From: Hamadaea sp013361475
GTDB lineage: Bacteria > Actinomycetota > Actinomycetes > Mycobacteriales > Micromonosporaceae
Direction: 5' to 3'
Assembly (NCBI RefSeq): GCF_040654195.1
Contig: NZ_JBFAHM010000005.1
Location: forward strand, 515,758 to 579,757
Length of the DNA stretch: 64,000 nucleotides
In this document: positions 62,599-64,000 of the stretch, one piece after another
Layout: each line of letters begins with the position of its first letter
Position numbering within the stretch: position 1 is the first letter of the stretch
Notes under the pieces: model-generated
Told to the model about the DNA's origin: nothing
Databases searched by the model: none
Seen by the model: only the letters and a program-made list of their open reading frames with translations
Position numbers and translations under genes: made by a program

Positions 62599-63870
62599 TC
62601 AGGTGATGCGGGAGCGGGTGAGCGGGAAGGAGAGGTGGGCGGAGGCGGAGACGATCGTCCGCAGCCGGGCGAAGGCCTCGTGCACCTCGGCGAAGGTCGT
62701 GTAGAGCGGAGCGAAACCGATCCGGAGCCGGTCGGGCGTACGGAAGTCGGGGATGACGCCCGCGTCCTTCCAGGCCTGGCAGATCTGCCACGCCGCCTCG
62801 TGGTGCAGAGTGACGTGCGCCCCTCGCCGAGCCGGATCGCGGGGACTCGCCAACCGCAGGCCCAACGGCGCCAGCCAGGCGTCGAACAGCTCGATCGCGT
62901 ACTGGCCGAGCTGGGCGCCCTTGGCCGCGATCCGGTCGACGCCCGCCTCGGCGGTGAGCTTCGCGCCTTCCCAGGCGGCGTACCCGCCCATCACCGGGGT
63001 GGAGCTGATCAGGAAACGCTCCACAGTGGGCACCGGATCGTAGTCGAAGCCCATGTCGAACTGGTTGGCCTGCCCGAACCAGCCCCAAATCGGCTGGCGC
63101 AGCGACTCCTGCAGGTCGCGCCGCACGTAGAGGAAGCCGGGCGCGCCCGGTCCGCCGTTCAGATGCTTGTAGGTGCAGCCGATCGCCAGGTCCGCGCCCG
63201 ACTCGCGCAGCGGCGTCGGCACCGCGCCGGCCGCGTGGCACAGGTCCCAGAGCATGATCGCGCCCGCGTCGTGCGCGGCCCGTGTGATCGCCACCATGTC
63301 CGCGATCGCTCCCGAGCGGTACGCCACATGCTGCAGACTGATCACCGCGACGTCGTCGGCGGCGCAGGCGGCGATCGCCGCGCGTACCTGGTCGGCGGTG
63401 ACGCCGAGGTCGAGATCGGTCTTGATGACCTCCAGCCGCATGCCGCGGGCCGCCGCCACGCCTTGCAGGACGTACTGGTCGGAGGGGAAGTTGTCGTCGT
63501 CGGTGATGATCACCGATCGGCCGGGCCGGGCGTCGCAGGCGGCGACGGCCAGCTTGTAGAGGTTGACGCTGGCCGTGTCGCACAGCAGCACCTCGCCCGG
63601 GTCCACCCCGAGTACGCCTGTCGCCAGCACGTCACCGGCGTCGCGGGCCAAGGTGATCCAGCGGTCCCAGCCACGGACCAGATCGGTGCCCCACTCCTCG
63701 TCGAGCAGCTTGCGCAGCCGCTCCCGGGTGGCCAGCGGCGGGCGGCCGAGGGAGTTGCCGTCGAGGTAGATCAGGTCGGGCTCGGCGTCGGGCAGGAAGA
63801 AGCGTCCGCGGTACTCGGCCAGCGGGTCGGCGGCGTCGAGGGCGCGGGCGCGGGTCAGGAGGTCGTCCAC
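62599..63870 (-). CDS. kynU: Kynureninase
   Basis: 423 aa. Aminotransferase class V fold with PLP Lys235 in GCTYKHLNGGPGAPGFLYV. ITDDDNFPSDQY, LWDLCHAAGA and PTWGWFGQ-type segments match kynureninase. It cleaves kynurenine or 3-hydroxykynurenine to (hydroxy)anthranilate and alanine. No formamidase or kynurenine monooxygenase gene is visible between kynA and kynU, so the pathway is incomplete in this window. Confidence 0.92.
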   Translation of the reverse strand: MDDLLTRARALDAADPLAEYRGRFFLPDAEPDLIYLDGNSLGRPPLATRERLRKLLDEEWGTDLVRGWDRWITLARDAGDVLATGVLGVDPGEVLLCDTASVNLYKLAVAACDARPGRSVIITDDDNFPSDQYVLQGVAAARGMRLEVIKTDLDLGVTADQVRAAIAACAADDVAVISLQHVAYRSGAIADMVAITRAAHDAGAIMLWDLCHAAGAVPTPLRESGADLAIGCTYKHLNGGPGAPGFLYVRRDLQESLRQPIWGWFGQANQFDMGFDYDPVPTVERFLISSTPVMGGYAAWEGAKLTAEAGVDRIAAKGAQLGQYAIELFDAWLAPLGLRLASPRDPARRGAHVTLHHEAAWQICQAWKDAGVIPDFRTPDRLRIGFAPLYTTFAEVHEAFARLRTIVSASAHLSFPLTRSRIT

Positions 63871-63910
63871 GCCGCCGACTCTAGCTTTTACCTGCGGATC
63901 AGGTTTGTGG

Positions 63911-64000
63911 GGGGGGGCGGGCGGGGGGCGGGCCGGCCCAAAAACAAAAGCAGCGCAGCGGGCGCGGCGGCGAGGCCGCGGGGGGGCGGGGGGGGCCGGC
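63911..64000. other. Probable low-quality contig end
   Basis: Runs of G, AAAACAAAAGC and GC mononucleotide-like stretches differ sharply from the sequence before them. They look like sequencing or assembly artefact rather than biology; no gene is supported. Confidence 0.7.

Overview
The window is a high-GC actinobacterial chromosome segment. GC is about 70 percent, third codon positions are strongly G/C, and GTG and TTG starts are frequent. The HspR-like/Hsp20 pair, DUF4193, DUF6153, DUF6343 and DUF397 proteins, DivIVA proteins and a class F sortase are typical actinomycete content. The mix of secreted CBM-bearing glycosidases, GTG starts and leaderless transcripts fits Micromonosporaceae (Actinoplanes/Micromonospora-like). 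That family assignment is inference. About 65 protein genes are supported. I saw no rRNA, tRNA, CRISPR array, transposase or prophage. The last ~90 bases look like a low-quality contig end.

Layout. 1-6.3 kb: a truncated secreted subtilisin, a GH8 glucanase with two carbohydrate-binding domains, and two overlapping dynamin-like GTPases resembling the DynA/DynB pair. 6.5-11.9 kb: a small membrane protein, a secreted coiled-coil cell-wall hydrolase candidate, then a copper module: CsoR-like operator, DUF6153 protein, DUF305 lipoprotein, and a P1B ATPase with a long His-rich tail. 11.9-22.9 kb: CNNM/CorC membrane protein, SigE-type sigma factor with a membrane partner, DUF1801 protein, membrane proteins, TetR plus target, DJ-1/PfpI protein, sialidase-like protein, PHP phosphoesterase, K+ channel and stress protein. 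22.9-27.3 kb: a LacI/CebR-type regulator, a GH16 laminarinase with three CBM32 domains and a GT4 glycosyltransferase, linked by near-identical GGGAGCGCTC operators. 27.4-35.3 kb: DUF397 orphan, FAD monooxygenase/TetR divergent pair with twin operators, amidohydrolase, L,D-transpeptidase and M28 aminopeptidase. 35.4-45.9 kb: MerR/Hsp20 heat-shock pair, TrmB/LuxR-type regulator beside a giant subtilisin with a BNR beta-propeller, ABC exporter, Ser/Thr kinase, and an HxlR-peroxiredoxin fusion. 46-52.4 kb: a peptide ABC importer in the unusual order C-A-B-D-F. 52.5-59.8 kb: two DivIVA-domain proteins, an orphan antitoxin-like protein, UdgX, an EF-hand protein, DUF4193, alcohol dehydrogenase, 2'-5' RNA ligase-like protein, and a surface protein/class F sortase pair. 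59.9-63.9 kb: an orphan branched-chain-type binding protein and a kynurenine segment (kynA, AsnC regulator, kynU).

The least explained structure is non-coding. One family of exactly 59-bp near-perfect palindromes occurs five times (8337, 21607, 29995, 31854, 41752). One copy lies inside the DUF6153 reading frame. A second family of exactly 73-bp palindromes occurs twice (17187, 62514). A 66-bp hairpin next to a 14-bp tandem repeat (6937-7075) may be a third type. Two loci carry duplications of one element end, which suggests a replication-linked or mobile origin. No transposase is visible nearby.

Regulation shows a second recurring pattern. About a dozen genes have a TANNNT-like hexamer ending six (range 6-9) bases before the start codon and no ribosome binding site, consistent with leaderless mRNAs.
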